Counted from the first letter of the stretch, positions 46,048-55,401 are shown. The stretch: DNA of 64,000 nt from JALZUU01 sp964441245 (GCA_964441245.1 CAYTVR010000004.1:18415-82414); one strand, 5' to 3'. Notes: generated by a model from the letters alone, not told the origin. Translations and numbers: made by a program.

Positions 46048-47676
46048 ATGAATGAAGCAACTCCATTATTTGAAACCCTAGATTGGGTCGTTTTAGGACT
46101 GTACTTTTGTGCGCTTTTAGCCATCGCAGTATGGGTCATGAGACAAAAAAATGAAAACACAGAAGATTACTTTTTAGCAGGAAAAAATGTCGGTTGGTTT
46201 GTAATCGGTGCTTCTATCTTTGCTTCTAATATTGGATCTGAACATGTAGTCGGACTTGCAGGTACCGGTGCAGAATCCGGAATGCCAATGGCACATTACG
46301 AACTCCATGCTTGGATTGTACTCTTGCTTGGTTGGCTCTTTCTCCCCTTCTATATGCGCAGCGGTGTTTTTACCATGCCCGAATTTTTGGAAAAAAGATT
46401 TGACTCTAGATCTAGATGGTTCCTTTCTATTCTATCCATTGTTGGTTATGTTTTGACGAAAGTTTCTGTAACCATTTATGCAGGAGGAATTGTTGTTTCT
46501 CAATTATTAGATATTCCATTTTTATATGGAGCTTTTGGAACGGTCATCATCACCGGACTCTATACCATACTTGGAGGAATGCGAGCAGTGGTTTATACCG
46601 AAGCATTACAAACGGTAGTTTTGATCGTCGGATCACTGATTATTACTGCATTAGGTTTGAATGCCATTGGTGGTTTTGCTGAATTAAAAGCAACCGTAGG
46701 TAGCGAACATTTTAATATGTGGCGACCTGCTTCTGATCCTGAATATCCTTGGACGGGAATGGTCTTTGGTGGAACAATTGTAGGCATCTGGTATTGGTGT
46801 ACCGATCAATATATTGTACAAAGAACCTTAGCCGCTGCTGATATCGAAATTGGAAGGCGAGGAGCTATTTTTGGTGCCTATCTGAAAATTTTGCCAATCT
46901 TTATTTTCTTAGTACCTGGCATCATTGCTTATGGTTTGAAGCAAAAAGGATTAATGACTTACGAAAAAAGTGATCAGGTATTTCCAGCATTGGTGGCTTA
47001 TCTTCTACCAGTTGGTTTGAAAGGATTAGTTGCTGGTGGATTGATGGCCGCGTTGATGAGTTCATTGGCTTCTGTTTTCAATTCCTCTTCTACGCTATTC
47101 ACTGTTGATATTTTTAAAAAATTATATCCAGATACCCCTGAAAAAAAATTAGTTAATATTGGTCGACTATCCACTGTCTTTGTCGTTATATTAGGAATGC
47201 TTTGGATTCCCATCATGCAAAAAATTGGTGGAGGAACCTTGTATAAATATTTGCAAAGTGTACAATCTTATATTGCTCCACCAATCACCACGGTTTTCCT
47301 TCTAGGAATTTTGTGGAAACGAGTCAACGCACAAGGAGCCATTGCTACTTTGCTATTTGGATTAATCATGGGAACCTTGAGAATCATGGCTGAACTGAGT
47401 GTCGTAGAAGGCGGAAGTGGATTCATACATACTTTTGCGACCATCAATTTTGCACACATGGCCATCATCATGTTCCTTTGTTGTGTTGTGGTTTGTATCG
47501 GTGTGAGTTTGGCAACGCCTCCTCCATCACAAGCGCAGATAGCTGGTTTAACTTTTGGTACATTGACCGAAGAACAAAAAGCTTCAGCTAAAAATAGTTA
47601 TTCAAAAGTAGACTTGATCGCTTCAGCAGTATTGGTCATAGTGATCATTGGTATCCTTGCTTATTTTACTGGATAA
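46048..47676 (+). CDS. Sodium/solute symporter (SSS family), likely xylose transporter
   Basis: A 542-residue inner-membrane protein with about 14 membrane segments. The SSS/SGLT hallmarks are the DYFLAGKNVGWFVIGASIFASNIGSEHVVGLAGTGAE stretch after helix 1, KVSVTIYAGGIVV, the GGMRAVVYTEALQTVVLIVGS motif and VAGGLMAALMSSLASVFNSSSTLFTVDIF. SGLT-type members carry sugars with sodium. The place at the end of the xyl cluster makes xylose the likely substrate. Repeat copy C and a terminator follow. Confidence 0.92.
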   Translation: MNEATPLFETLDWVVLGLYFCALLAIAVWVMRQKNENTEDYFLAGKNVGWFVIGASIFASNIGSEHVVGLAGTGAESGMPMAHYELHAWIVLLLGWLFLPFYMRSGVFTMPEFLEKRFDSRSRWFLSILSIVGYVLTKVSVTIYAGGIVVSQLLDIPFLYGAFGTVIITGLYTILGGMRAVVYTEALQTVVLIVGSLIITALGLNAIGGFAELKATVGSEHFNMWRPASDPEYPWTGMVFGGTIVGIWYWCTDQYIVQRTLAAADIEIGRRGAIFGAYLKILPIFIFLVPGIIAYGLKQKGLMTYEKSDQVFPALVAYLLPVGLKGLVAGGLMAALMSSLASVFNSSSTLFTVDIFKKLYPDTPEKKLVNIGRLSTVFVVILGMLWIPIMQKIGGGTLYKYLQSVQSYIAPPITTVFLLGILWKRVNAQGAIATLLFGLIMGTLRIMAELSVVEGGSGFIHTFATINFAHMAIIMFLCCVVVCIGVSLATPPPSQAQIAGLTFGTLTEEQKASAKNSYSKVDLIASAVLVIVIIGILAYFTG

Positions 47677-47752
47677 TGTCATTTCGATCCTATTTAATCG
47701 ATAGGAGTTGCTTTCGCAAAATGGGTAAACACTCATTTCTAGAAACTTAACC

Positions 47753-47859
47753 TTCTTCGACAAATTCTGTGGACATTCATAAAATGAGATGAAAAAGCGA
47801 CCAAAGGAAGCGTTGAATCTCAATTTTGAATGTCTATACACAAAGGATTTGTCGAAGAA
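47753..47859 (+). repeat. Dispersed hairpin repeat, copy C (107 bp)
   Basis: The same element as copies A and B, in plus orientation, 76 bases after the symporter stop and before its terminator. It lacks a 14-base internal segment present in A and B. Its stem (13-base ends TTCTTCGACAAAT/ATTTGTCGAAGAA) is perfect. Confidence 0.85.
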
Positions 47860-47867
47860 CCAAACTT

Positions 47868-47915
47868 AAAAAGGATAGAAAGTCCCCAAATTCTAGGGTT
47901 TTCTATCCTTTTTTT
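47868..47915 (+). terminator. Terminator of the xylose cluster
   Basis: aaaaaggatagaaa (47868-47881) pairs with tttctatccttttt (47900-47913), with a T-run after it. Confidence 0.85.
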
Positions 47916-48264
47916 ATGAAAAACTATTCTTTAAACACCGGTTTGATGCAACAAGAATGCTGATAAAAAACACAATCCAGAAGCTTCTCTAGGCTAAAAA
48001 ATCATAATTGTTTAAGCTTAAATGTTAAAATTTGAAAAAAAATAAAGCTTAGAATGTCACAATATGATTTATTCTTATCTTTTTTTATTCAATATCTAAT
48101 TCTCCTATAATCAGGCAATTTTACCGTATATCCTTCTAATAGTACACTTCCCTTCGTTTTATATCCGTTTACTGTCTTTAATTTTCTCATCCTTTCTCTT
48201 AAACCTTTAACCTATTTTGCTCATTCATAGGTATTTTCATTGTCACAGTAGATTTTCCCAAAAC
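47916..48264. other. Non-coding region upstream of the small exported-protein gene
   Basis: About 350 AT-rich bases after the xylose-cluster terminator. I see no open frame of note and no RNA gene. Confidence 0.4.
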
Positions 48265-48296
48265 TTGCGTTCATATATTATTTTTTAATATATTTG
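48265..48296 (+). promoter_or_regulatory. Promoter of the small exported-protein gene
   Basis: TTG at 48265-48267, 21 bases, then TATATTTG at 48289-48296, a match to the Bacteroidota consensus. The start codon is about 92 bases downstream. Confidence 0.55.
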
Positions 48297-48388
48297 ACTC
48301 AGAATTCAGACTTAGAGAAATTATAATCCAATACCTTGAACATTTGGTTTAATTCCAAAAGCCGATTAAACCTTCAAAACTAGAGCCT

Positions 48389-48643
48389 ATGCCGCTAATG
48401 TTACTTTATGTAATAGCAATCACTTTGATTTGCTTTATTTCAATAATACTTACGGAAACACCTCAAAATTTTACTGCAAATTCTAATAGCGATCCAGAGA
48501 ATCAATTTTCTCCTAATCCAGCCATGGACAATTTCAATTCTAGAATAGATCGCCTGGGGATAACCTCTCTTTCTAATAATGAATTAGAAGAGCATACAAC
48601 ATCTGCTGACGAACCTGTCGCAGAAACCTATCATTATTTTTAA
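48389..48643 (+). CDS. Small membrane-anchored or exported protein, unknown
   Basis: An 84-residue protein: one hydrophobic N-terminal segment (about 3-21; PLMLLYVIAITLICFISII) that could be a signal anchor, then a polar Asn/Ser/Glu-rich tail with no recognised motif, ending EPVAETYHYF. I recognise no family. It is supported by its own promoter (48265-48296) and the first strong terminator downstream (48889-48929). It may instead be part of a longer RNA gene, because 245 bases of untranslated sequence separate its stop from the terminator. Confidence 0.5.
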   Translation: MPLMLLYVIAITLICFISIILTETPQNFTANSNSDPENQFSPNPAMDNFNSRIDRLGITSLSNNELEEHTTSADEPVAETYHYF

Positions 48644-48888
48644 TGAAATAAAAAATTGAAATGTTGACAGAACATCCGAAATGTTCAACGCATATTTCAA
48701 TGAAAACTAGAAATTTTACAATCGAATAATGTTCTACTTAACAACTTAGACTATTTAGTTTGAGTTATAGCAAATCATTGCATGACTTTGAGCTATTCAG
48801 AGGATGAATAATTATTTCGATTTCTAAAAATATTTTTACTACAAACATACTTGAAAACATTTAGTTTCTGAGAAACTAAACAATCTAT

Positions 48889-48929
48889 GCCTATTCAGAA
48901 GTTTTCCTATCTCTGAATAGGCTTTTTTT
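48889..48929 (+). terminator. Rho-independent terminator
   Basis: gcctattcaga (48889-48899) pairs with tctgaataggc (48912-48922), then seven Ts. A small hairpin tagtttc-tga-gaaacta is just upstream (48862-48878). Confidence 0.85.
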
Positions 48930-48967
48930 ATGCTCCCCATAATGATTTACTAAAGGATGGAAATAAG

Positions 48968-49002
48968 AACGAACGTTGCTCCTTGAAGGAACAACGTTCG
49001 TT
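48968..49002 (-). terminator. Hairpin after mlaF, likely terminator
   Basis: A 17-base stem with one mismatch (48968-48984 with 48986-49002) and a one-base nominal loop, 28 bases after the mlaF stop. The T-tract on the minus strand is interrupted. Confidence 0.6.
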
Positions 49003-49030
49003 GTATTTAGTCCAAAAAAAATCGTAGAAT

Positions 49031-49792
49031 CTATTTAGATAAGGCTGCCTTTCGGAGTTTTTGTAAAAAAGGAGAAGCAAATATAAAATCTTGCAACAAT
49101 TCATTATCACTGTCCAAGACTTCCGTTTTATTTCCTTTCCAAGCTAATTTGCCCAGATGAAGAAAAGCAATATTATCTCCAATCTCCATAACGGAATTCA
49201 TATCGTGGGTATTAATCACCGTGGTCATATTTTGTTCATAAGTCAAACTTTTGATCAAATCATCAATCAACAAAGCCGTCTTGGGATCTAAACCAGAATT
49301 CGGTTCATCACAAAACAAGTATTTGGGCTCTAGCACAATGGCTCTCGCAATACCGACCCGTTTTTGCATCCCACCACTTGTTTCTGAGGGATACTTTTTA
49401 TTTGCCCCTTCCAGATTCACTCGCTCCAAACAATAGTTGACTCGCTCCAATTTTTCCTTTTTGGTTTTATTGGTAAACATGTCCAAAGGAAAGCGAATGT
49501 TTTCTTCTACCGTCATAGAATCAAATAAAGCAGAACCTTGAAATAACATCCCCACATCCATTCGGATCTCTCGCTTTTCCTTTTTTCCCAGCTGATGAAA
49601 ATCAATATCACCGTACCACACATTTCCTTTCGTAGGAGTCATCAAGCCTACCAATAATTTCAATAAAACAGTTTTACCCGCTCCACTCTTTCCAATGATC
49701 AAGTTGGTCTTACCTTGTTCAAAAGTATAGTCGATCCCTTTTAAAACTTCCGTTTCATCAAAAGATTTGAATATATTTTCTGCTCGAATCAT
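49031..49792 (-). CDS. mlaF: ABC transporter ATP-binding protein (MlaF type)
   Basis: Cytoplasmic ATPase of an Mla/MCE-type phospholipid transporter. The 253 residues show Walker A GKSGAGKTVLLK, Q-loop LFQGSALFDSMTV, the signature SGGMQKRVGIARAI, Walker B YLFCDEPNSGLDP and the H-loop NTHDM. It is followed (in transcription it comes second) by an MlaE gene 48 bases upstream. No MlaD (MCE) gene is in the window, so the substrate-binding part is encoded elsewhere. Confidence 0.92.
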   Translation of the reverse strand: MIRAENIFKSFDETEVLKGIDYTFEQGKTNLIIGKSGAGKTVLLKLLVGLMTPTKGNVWYGDIDFHQLGKKEKREIRMDVGMLFQGSALFDSMTVEENIRFPLDMFTNKTKKEKLERVNYCLERVNLEGANKKYPSETSGGMQKRVGIARAIVLEPKYLFCDEPNSGLDPKTALLIDDLIKSLTYEQNMTTVINTHDMNSVMEIGDNIAFLHLGKLAWKGNKTEVLDSDNELLQDFIFASPFLQKLRKAALSK

Positions 49793-49840
49793 TTTTTTAT
49801 TGGTGTTAAGGTCACTTGAATGTGAATACTATGACACTGC

Positions 49841-50587
49841 TTACTGAGTTAACAACATTACGATCATATAATCTGCTAATAGAATTAAAATATCGCTATA
49901 CACTACCGCCTGAGTACTGGCTTGGCCTAACTCAATACTTCCACCTTTTACATAATAGCCTTGATAGCAAGAAACGCTAGTCAAAATAAAGGCAAATACA
50001 ATCGCTTTGACAAACATCATATAAACATTGTAAGGCAAAAAGAAGGATCGGATTCCTAGGACATATTCAGCATCTGTGATCAAACCTCCATAAACACTCG
50101 CGATATATCCCCCCATAATACTTACAAAAGCTGCTATAGATACCAACAAAGGAATCACAAATACAGCAGCAATAATTTTAGGCATGATCAAGTATGCCGC
50201 AGTATTGACTCCCATAATTTCCATCGCATCAATGTGTTCTTTTTGTCGCATACCACCAATTTCGGAGGCCATATTCGATCCGACTTTTCCGGCAAGGACC
50301 AAACAAGTCACCATCGGTGCCATTTCAATAATCGTCGTATCTCTGACGATATATCCAATATAAAATGCGGGAACAAAACTATCTTCTAACTGGTAAGCAA
50401 ACTGCAATGCCGTCACTGCACCGATGAATACGGATATCAAAATAACAATGATTAGTGAACCAATTCCTATATCATTCATTTGCCTCATTGTCTCTTTCCA
50501 GTACATGGAAAACTTCTCTGGGCGAGACCAAACTGTTTTCATCAACAGTAAATAGCGGCCAACATGATATAAAACGTTTAAATTCAT
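49841..50587 (-). CDS. mlaE: ABC transporter permease (MlaE type)
   Basis: Inner-membrane permease of 248 residues with five or six helices and the MlaE/YrbE family motifs: an amphipathic N-terminal helix, GIGSLIIVILISVFIGAVTALQFAYQL, the conserved PMVTCLVLAGKVGSNMASEIGGMRQKEHIDAMEIMG stretch and a final ILILLADYMIVMLL. I chose the ATG at 50587; the frame extends to a GTG at 50662 with residues unlike the family. Forms the transporter with mlaF. Confidence 0.93.
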   Translation of the reverse strand: MNLNVLYHVGRYLLLMKTVWSRPEKFSMYWKETMRQMNDIGIGSLIIVILISVFIGAVTALQFAYQLEDSFVPAFYIGYIVRDTTIIEMAPMVTCLVLAGKVGSNMASEIGGMRQKEHIDAMEIMGVNTAAYLIMPKIIAAVFVIPLLVSIAAFVSIMGGYIASVYGGLITDAEYVLGIRSFFLPYNVYMMFVKAIVFAFILTSVSCYQGYYVKGGSIELGQASTQAVVYSDILILLADYMIVMLLTQ

Positions 50588-50727
50588 ACGTGCAAAAGCA
50601 ATATTAAATGAGGCGCAAAAATAGTTTAATTTAGTAGGATTGCAAAGACAATTATAATTCACACCAAAATTTAAACTAGATACTTCCTTATTTAAAACTC
50701 TTTTTCCCTATTATTGTTCCTAAAAAT

Positions 50728-51429
50728 ATGAATATAATTATCACTGGAGGTACCAAGGGCATCGGTCTAGCTATAGCTGAAAAATTTGCGCAAAATGGAT
50801 TTAACCTAGCAATTTGCTCTAGAAATTACAAAGATCTGCAAGCGATGAAAAAGGATTTTTCAAGTCGCTTTCCCAAGATTGAGTTTTTGATAAAAAAAAC
50901 CGATATGTCTAAGCAGAAGGAGGTCATGGCTTTCGCCAAACATATTCAGTCCAAATGGAAAAAAGTAGATGTGTTGATCAATAACGCCGGAGTATTTTTA
51001 CCTGGCGCCATTCATCTAGAGGAAGAAGGAACACTTGAAAAACAAATCAATACCAACCTTTATAGCGCTTATCACTTGACGCGTGCCATTTTACCTTTGA
51101 TGTTAAAACGCAAAAGTGGTTATATCTTCAATATGTGTTCCATTGCCAGTATCATGGCTTATCCAAATGGCGGTTCCTATAGTATTTCCAAATTTGCTTT
51201 ATATGGTTTTTCAAAAGTCCTTCGGGAGGAAATGAAAGACAAAGGGATTCGAGTCAGTGCTGTTTTGCCAGGAGCCACTTGGTCTAATTCCTGGGCTGGC
51301 GTAGATCTGCCTGTCGAACGATTGATGCAAGCTAGCGATGTGGCCGATGCTATTTGGAGTGCTTATAATATGACTCCCTCAGCAGTTATGGAAGAAATCA
51401 TTTTACGACCACAGTTGGGGGATCTTTGA
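50728..51429 (+). CDS. Short-chain dehydrogenase/reductase
   Basis: An SDR of 233 residues with the cofactor motif ITGGTKGIGLAIAE at 5-18, NNAG near 89-92, the catalytic Ser in NMCSIAS, and Y-x-x-x-K in GGSYSISKFALYGFSK. It resembles 3-oxoacyl-ACP reductase-type and general alcohol dehydrogenases. It is divergent from mlaE (141 bases between starts) and stands alone. Substrate unknown. Confidence 0.87.
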   Translation: MNIIITGGTKGIGLAIAEKFAQNGFNLAICSRNYKDLQAMKKDFSSRFPKIEFLIKKTDMSKQKEVMAFAKHIQSKWKKVDVLINNAGVFLPGAIHLEEEGTLEKQINTNLYSAYHLTRAILPLMLKRKSGYIFNMCSIASIMAYPNGGSYSISKFALYGFSKVLREEMKDKGIRVSAVLPGATWSNSWAGVDLPVERLMQASDVADAIWSAYNMTPSAVMEEIILRPQLGDL

Positions 51430-51627
51430 TGATTGGTTATCCCGACTTCCAGTTGCTCTAATGACGGGAACCGGTCGGGATCTTTACTGCGTTTCGATTG
51501 AATATTGATTATTCATTACTGGATATTGGTTATTTACCAGTCCCCAATTTCGTTTAATTTTTTAATATAAATCAGGTGTCAGGAGCGCGCGATCCTAAGA
51601 ACCGAGTGCTCCTTACACCTCTTCCCC

Positions 51628-52512
51628 CTAAAACAATTTCACCACCTTTCCCTCATCTTCCGCTTTTACTTCATAAATTAAAGTCTTTGTTCCCAACTTA
51701 CCTTTCTTATACAACTTTGTACCGATAGACCAATTCTCTTTTCTCGTCATCATTGGAAAAAGATTCAAGCCATAGCTAAAATAATTACCATCAGGTTTAG
51801 GACCTTTTACGTAAGCATGAATTCGATTGAGACTATTATTTTTTATTTCAAATTGGATAAATCTCGTATCAATTGGCTGTGTTTGGGTATCTACAATTCC
51901 TTGAGAAGAAAGGCCTTCAATCAGACTAGGGCTTCCAGTATATTTGACGACACCATCTTCTTTCACTTTGGCTTTTAATGATTCATTAGCATTGACATAT
52001 ACTTTGCCATCTTCTGTGATTTTCACTTTTACTTTTTGAGCAGATAAATCATAAGCATCGATAATCGAACTTTCAGAGATAATCTCTAAATCATCGACTC
52101 GACCAGATAGTTTAATTCGACTAATACTAGAGGCTACCTCTAATGCCGACTGATCCAAATTGGTCACCTTTATTTCCGACCATGAATCATTATAAAGTGC
52201 TTTTAATTCTTTGGTATAAATGACCAGACCGATTTCTTTGGTTCCTTCGATCCATTTTTTTTGACCGATTTCAATGAAGCCTCTTTTTCGATCTGTGGAA
52301 ACATAATCAACAATATTTTCATCATAACTGATCTCAATCCGATTTTCAGTAGCTCCTGAAATGATCTCCACTTTTCCGTTGATGTTAATTAAGATCTTAT
52401 CTAGTTTTTGAAAGGTTCTAGTTTGTGTCGTTCGTTTGCCGTTGCCATTGATTTGAGCGTTCAATTGAGCAAATAGAATGAGCGATAGGCAAAGCACTAA
52501 TATCTTTTTCAT
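51628..52512 (-). CDS. GIN-domain (DUF2807) exported protein
   Basis: A 294-residue protein with a signal peptide (1-19) and the DUF2807/head-GIN domain, a parallel beta-helix fold: QTRTFQKLDKILININGKVEIISGATENRIEISYDENIVDYV, then ELKALYNDSWSEIKVTNLDQSALEVASSISRIKLSGRVDDLEIISESSIIDAYDLSAQKVKVKITEDGKVYVNANESLKAKVKEDGVVKYTG. The C-terminal 80 residues are a separate small domain. Family members are often regulated with cell-surface genes; function unknown. Convergent with the SDR gene, 198 bases apart. Confidence 0.85.
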   Translation of the reverse strand: MKKILVLCLSLILFAQLNAQINGNGKRTTQTRTFQKLDKILININGKVEIISGATENRIEISYDENIVDYVSTDRKRGFIEIGQKKWIEGTKEIGLVIYTKELKALYNDSWSEIKVTNLDQSALEVASSISRIKLSGRVDDLEIISESSIIDAYDLSAQKVKVKITEDGKVYVNANESLKAKVKEDGVVKYTGSPSLIEGLSSQGIVDTQTQPIDTRFIQFEIKNNSLNRIHAYVKGPKPDGNYFSYGLNLFPMMTRKENWSIGTKLYKKGKLGTKTLIYEVKAEDEGKVVKLF

Positions 52513-52687
52513 AATCTTTTATTTAATGGTTTTTAAAATTCGAAATGATTTATTCCGATTGACCAGTCAAAGGTGCTTTAAAAAGTAATAAATGTCGTCT
52601 CAAATTTATTTGGTACTGGCTCAAATCATAATTTGAGTCGCCCAAGCAACTGATTATCAACTATTTAGTCGTTTTACACCAAAAGAC

Positions 52688-53863
52688 TTATTTTTCTATA
52701 TTTTGAACAAATGTGCTTGGCGATTGGCCGGTGAGTTTTTTAAAAGTACGGTTAAAAGTCGCTTTACTATTGAATCCGCTTTCAAATGCAATAGCCAAGA
52801 GGGAATAGGTAGAAGTTTTACCTTCTTTGATTTCATTTTTAACTCGCTGAACGCGGAATGAATTCACATAATCATTAAAATTCATCCCTGCTTCATGATT
52901 GATTATCCTGGACAAAATTCCTGGTGGCATTTCCATCATTTTTGCCAATCCAGCTAAAGTCAATCGAGCATCTAAGTAAGGGGTTTCTTTTTCCATCAAC
53001 TGATTCAAGATTTGCATTTGTTGACTAAATATGGGAAGATCGACCTTTTCTAAACTGGTTTCATCCTCTCTTTTCAAATCCATTCCTCCAGCCTCAATAT
53101 TATGTTGATGTAATTTATTCACATCAAATAAAAATCCATAAACACCCAAATAAATTAAGGAAAGTCCCGCAACCAAATGTCCCCACCAATATCCTTTATA
53201 TCCCAAATTAATGATTCGATCATTGATCTCGTCTAAAACAAACATTAAAAAAAACAGAGAGGTAAACGTAGCTAGAAAATTTTGAAGCCAACGCAATTCG
53301 ACCTCAAATTGATTGGAAAATAATTCTTGAGTTTTCTTCCGATAATCTAAATAAATCCAAATGGCCAGCACCAAATAAATCCCCACTGACACATCCATTA
53401 AAATACTGAATCCAAAACCAATATAATTAGCCATTTGGCTAGAAAATAATTCTCCATTCTGTACTTCATCAAAACCACTTTGATTTACATCATAGGCATA
53501 AATACTAAGTCGGTAAATGACAAATAACAACTGAGGTACAAAATGCCAAACATCTTTTTTTGTGAACTTAAAGTCTGGTCGAATCACACTTTTCACATAA
53601 AAATAAATCAGAGGACCAATGATCAAAAAACTCGAAATCAAAAAATAATTAATTTTTGTATTCGGATAATTATCGTACCAAGCCATAAAACCAATCGTAT
53701 ACGTTGTTAGCTCATAGGTATGCAGTAGGAGCACTCCTCCCAACAGAAAATCAGAGATGTTTTTTTTACGAAAGTACCTCGTAAATAATAGTGCACTAAA
53801 AACAAGGCCACATACATAGAGTATCGCTAATGGTGTACTGTACCAACTAAAAGTAGGAAACAT
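52688..53863 (-). CDS. Membrane-anchored AraC-type transcription regulator
   Basis: A 391-residue regulator. About seven membrane helices occupy residues 1-240 (SWYSTPLAILYVCGLVFSALLFTRYF and on), and the AraC/XylS DNA-binding domain occupies about 285-391, with two HTH motifs: LTLAGLAKMMEMPPGILSRIINHEAG and SLLAIAFESGFNSKATFNRTFKKLTGQSPSTF. Such membrane-AraC proteins are widespread in Bacteroidota; their signals are unknown. A single gene, 175 bases upstream of the GIN-domain gene on the same strand, so it might control it. Confidence 0.92.
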   Translation of the reverse strand: MFPTFSWYSTPLAILYVCGLVFSALLFTRYFRKKNISDFLLGGVLLLHTYELTTYTIGFMAWYDNYPNTKINYFLISSFLIIGPLIYFYVKSVIRPDFKFTKKDVWHFVPQLLFVIYRLSIYAYDVNQSGFDEVQNGELFSSQMANYIGFGFSILMDVSVGIYLVLAIWIYLDYRKKTQELFSNQFEVELRWLQNFLATFTSLFFLMFVLDEINDRIINLGYKGYWWGHLVAGLSLIYLGVYGFLFDVNKLHQHNIEAGGMDLKREDETSLEKVDLPIFSQQMQILNQLMEKETPYLDARLTLAGLAKMMEMPPGILSRIINHEAGMNFNDYVNSFRVQRVKNEIKEGKTSTYSLLAIAFESGFNSKATFNRTFKKLTGQSPSTFVQNIEK

Positions 53864-54090
53864 AAAAATAAATTAAACGCATAATTTTATCCAAAATGAA
53901 AATCTAATTTTTTAATTCCAAAGTATTGTTTTTTTAGATTTCTTATAAACATCAACTGAAGGTAATAGTTTTTGAACATTATTTTTTTATTTTGACCTTG
54001 TTCATCTAATTTACATTGAGGCTCATCTATAAAATTTCATTCCGCTTCTTAGAATGTGGCATTTTTCTTTCAAAAATATTTTTCACTATT

Positions 54091-54127
54091 TTTAAAGTAA
54101 TTTCGAATCTTATCCGTCTACATAATT
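54091..54127 (+). promoter_or_regulatory. ECF-type promoter of the sigma factor operon
   Basis: tttaaagtaatt (54091-54102) is followed, after 11 bases, by CCGTCT (54114-54119). The same layout occurs at 55402-55438 before the Hsp20 operon: 27 of 37 aligned positions are identical, with no gaps. The CGTC core is typical of -10 elements of ECF sigma factors. The start codon of the sigma factor lies 65 bases after it, which points to autoregulation. Confidence 0.75.
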
Positions 54128-54183
54128 AAGTGCTAAGACAAAAGAAAGAAAAAAGAGGGATAAAAGGCAGAAAGCCACAAAGA

Positions 54184-54735
54184 ATGACCGAAAAACAACA
54201 GCGAACCATTACCGGAGTCATCAAAGAATATAACCGAAAGCTATTTGGTTTTATTCGAGGGCGTGTATCCAATCCTGCAGATGCGGAGGATATACTTCAA
54301 GATGTATGGTATCAATTGAGCCGTGTAGGAAATATTGATTCGATTGAACAAATAAGTGGATGGCTTTTTCGAGTGGCTCGAAATAGATTAACCGATGATT
54401 ATCGAAAACAAAAACCGGATTTAATTGAAGACCAAGCTTATGAAAACGACGACGAAGATCTTTATTTGAAAGATATTTTAATGGCGGACTCGCCAAGTCC
54501 AGAAGAAGAAAATTTAAAAGAATTGTTCTGGGAAGAGTTGTTCGAAGCCCTAGGTGAGTTACCTGAAAACCAACGGAATATTTTTGTTTGGAATGAATTG
54601 GAAGACCAAACTTTTCAGGAGATCGCAGATCGAACGGGGACGAATATAAAAACCTTAATTTCAAGAAAAAGATACGCTGTTCAACATTTGCGAGAACGCT
54701 TGGAAAGCTTGTATCAGGAATTTAATATCGACTAG
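54184..54735 (+). CDS. ECF-type RNA polymerase sigma factor
   Basis: A 183-residue sigma-70 family ECF factor. Region 2 includes YNRKLFGFIRGRVSNPADAEDILQDVWYQLSRV and the region 2.4 WLFRVARNRLTDDYRKQ; region 4 ends in LGELPENQRNIFVWNELEDQTFQEIADRTGTNIKTLISRKRYAVQHLRERLE, an HTH for the -35 element. The ATG at 54184 starts the typical opening TEKQQRTITGVIKEYN; the frame continues upstream to a GTG at 54130, which overlaps the promoter. No anti-sigma gene of FecR type is adjacent; the small membrane protein after it is the candidate. Confidence 0.93.
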   Translation: MTEKQQRTITGVIKEYNRKLFGFIRGRVSNPADAEDILQDVWYQLSRVGNIDSIEQISGWLFRVARNRLTDDYRKQKPDLIEDQAYENDDEDLYLKDILMADSPSPEEENLKELFWEELFEALGELPENQRNIFVWNELEDQTFQEIADRTGTNIKTLISRKRYAVQHLRERLESLYQEFNID

Positions 54736-54783
54736 AATCAAAGCAATATCTAAAACTAAAAACAAGAAGTTAAATACAATATT

Positions 54784-55125
54784 ATGCATAGCGAAAACAG
54801 ACATTTTCGGGTAAAATACAAAGCGAAGAAATTTTTATTTTTTGCTATTGCCATCATTTTATTTGGATTGGTTGTCGGTACCATAGTCATGTTGTTATGG
54901 AATGCCATCATTCCTAATATTTTAAATACACGGCCTATCAAATTTTGGGAAGCAGTTGGTCTATTGGCGCTTTGCCGTCTTTTAACTGGTGGATTTAATC
55001 GAGGGCGCTTTAGAAAAAAATATCGACGTAAAAAGCACCGATGGAAAGAAAAATGGATGAATATGTCGGAAGAGGAAAAAGCTGAATTCAAAGCACGCTG
55101 GAAAGAACGATGTGGACGAAGATAG
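54784..55125 (+). CDS. Small membrane protein after the sigma factor
   Basis: A 113-residue protein with one or two membrane helices (about 17-40 and a weaker 54-68) and a C-terminal half rich in Arg/Lys and Trp (RGRFRKKYRRKKHRWKEKWM), then an acidic-helix MSEEEKAEFKARWKERCG. It starts 49 bases after the sigma factor stop. By position it could be the sigma regulator; no zinc-binding anti-sigma motif is visible. I do not recognise a named family. Confidence 0.65.
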   Translation: MHSENRHFRVKYKAKKFLFFAIAIILFGLVVGTIVMLLWNAIIPNILNTRPIKFWEAVGLLALCRLLTGGFNRGRFRKKYRRKKHRWKEKWMNMSEEEKAEFKARWKERCGRR

Positions 55126-55401
55126 ACTACCTTTCGTAAAATCCATTTTTAAATAAAACAATACAACTCCTTGATGTCAACATCAGGGATGTTTTTAATT
55201 TGAGACCTTTCTGGTCGCTAATTTTAGATCAATCAAATAGCCTATCAATAAGCTTAAATCATTAGTAAGAAATCACTTTAGCTATTTCACTATTGTGGTC
55301 TTTTACGAAAGAAGGCTTATATGTCCTTTTGTGCCTTAAATGGTTCGAAAAAATCAGATTCAAGCAGCAATTCTAAAAAAAATAAAAAAAACTTTAAATA
55401 A
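55126..55401. other. Non-coding region between the two sigma-linked operons
   Basis: About 275 bases with no gene; AT tracts near the right end precede the second ECF promoter. No strong terminator for the sigma operon is visible, so read-through into the next operon is possible. Confidence 0.35.

Noticed and set aside
46256..46682. Frames overlapping the symporter gene
   Set aside because: Other frames of a hydrophobic protein. The SSS motifs are all in the long frame.
49831..50727. Possible MCE/MlaD gene near mlaFE
   Set aside because: No frame with an MCE domain is present; the divergent gene is an SDR.
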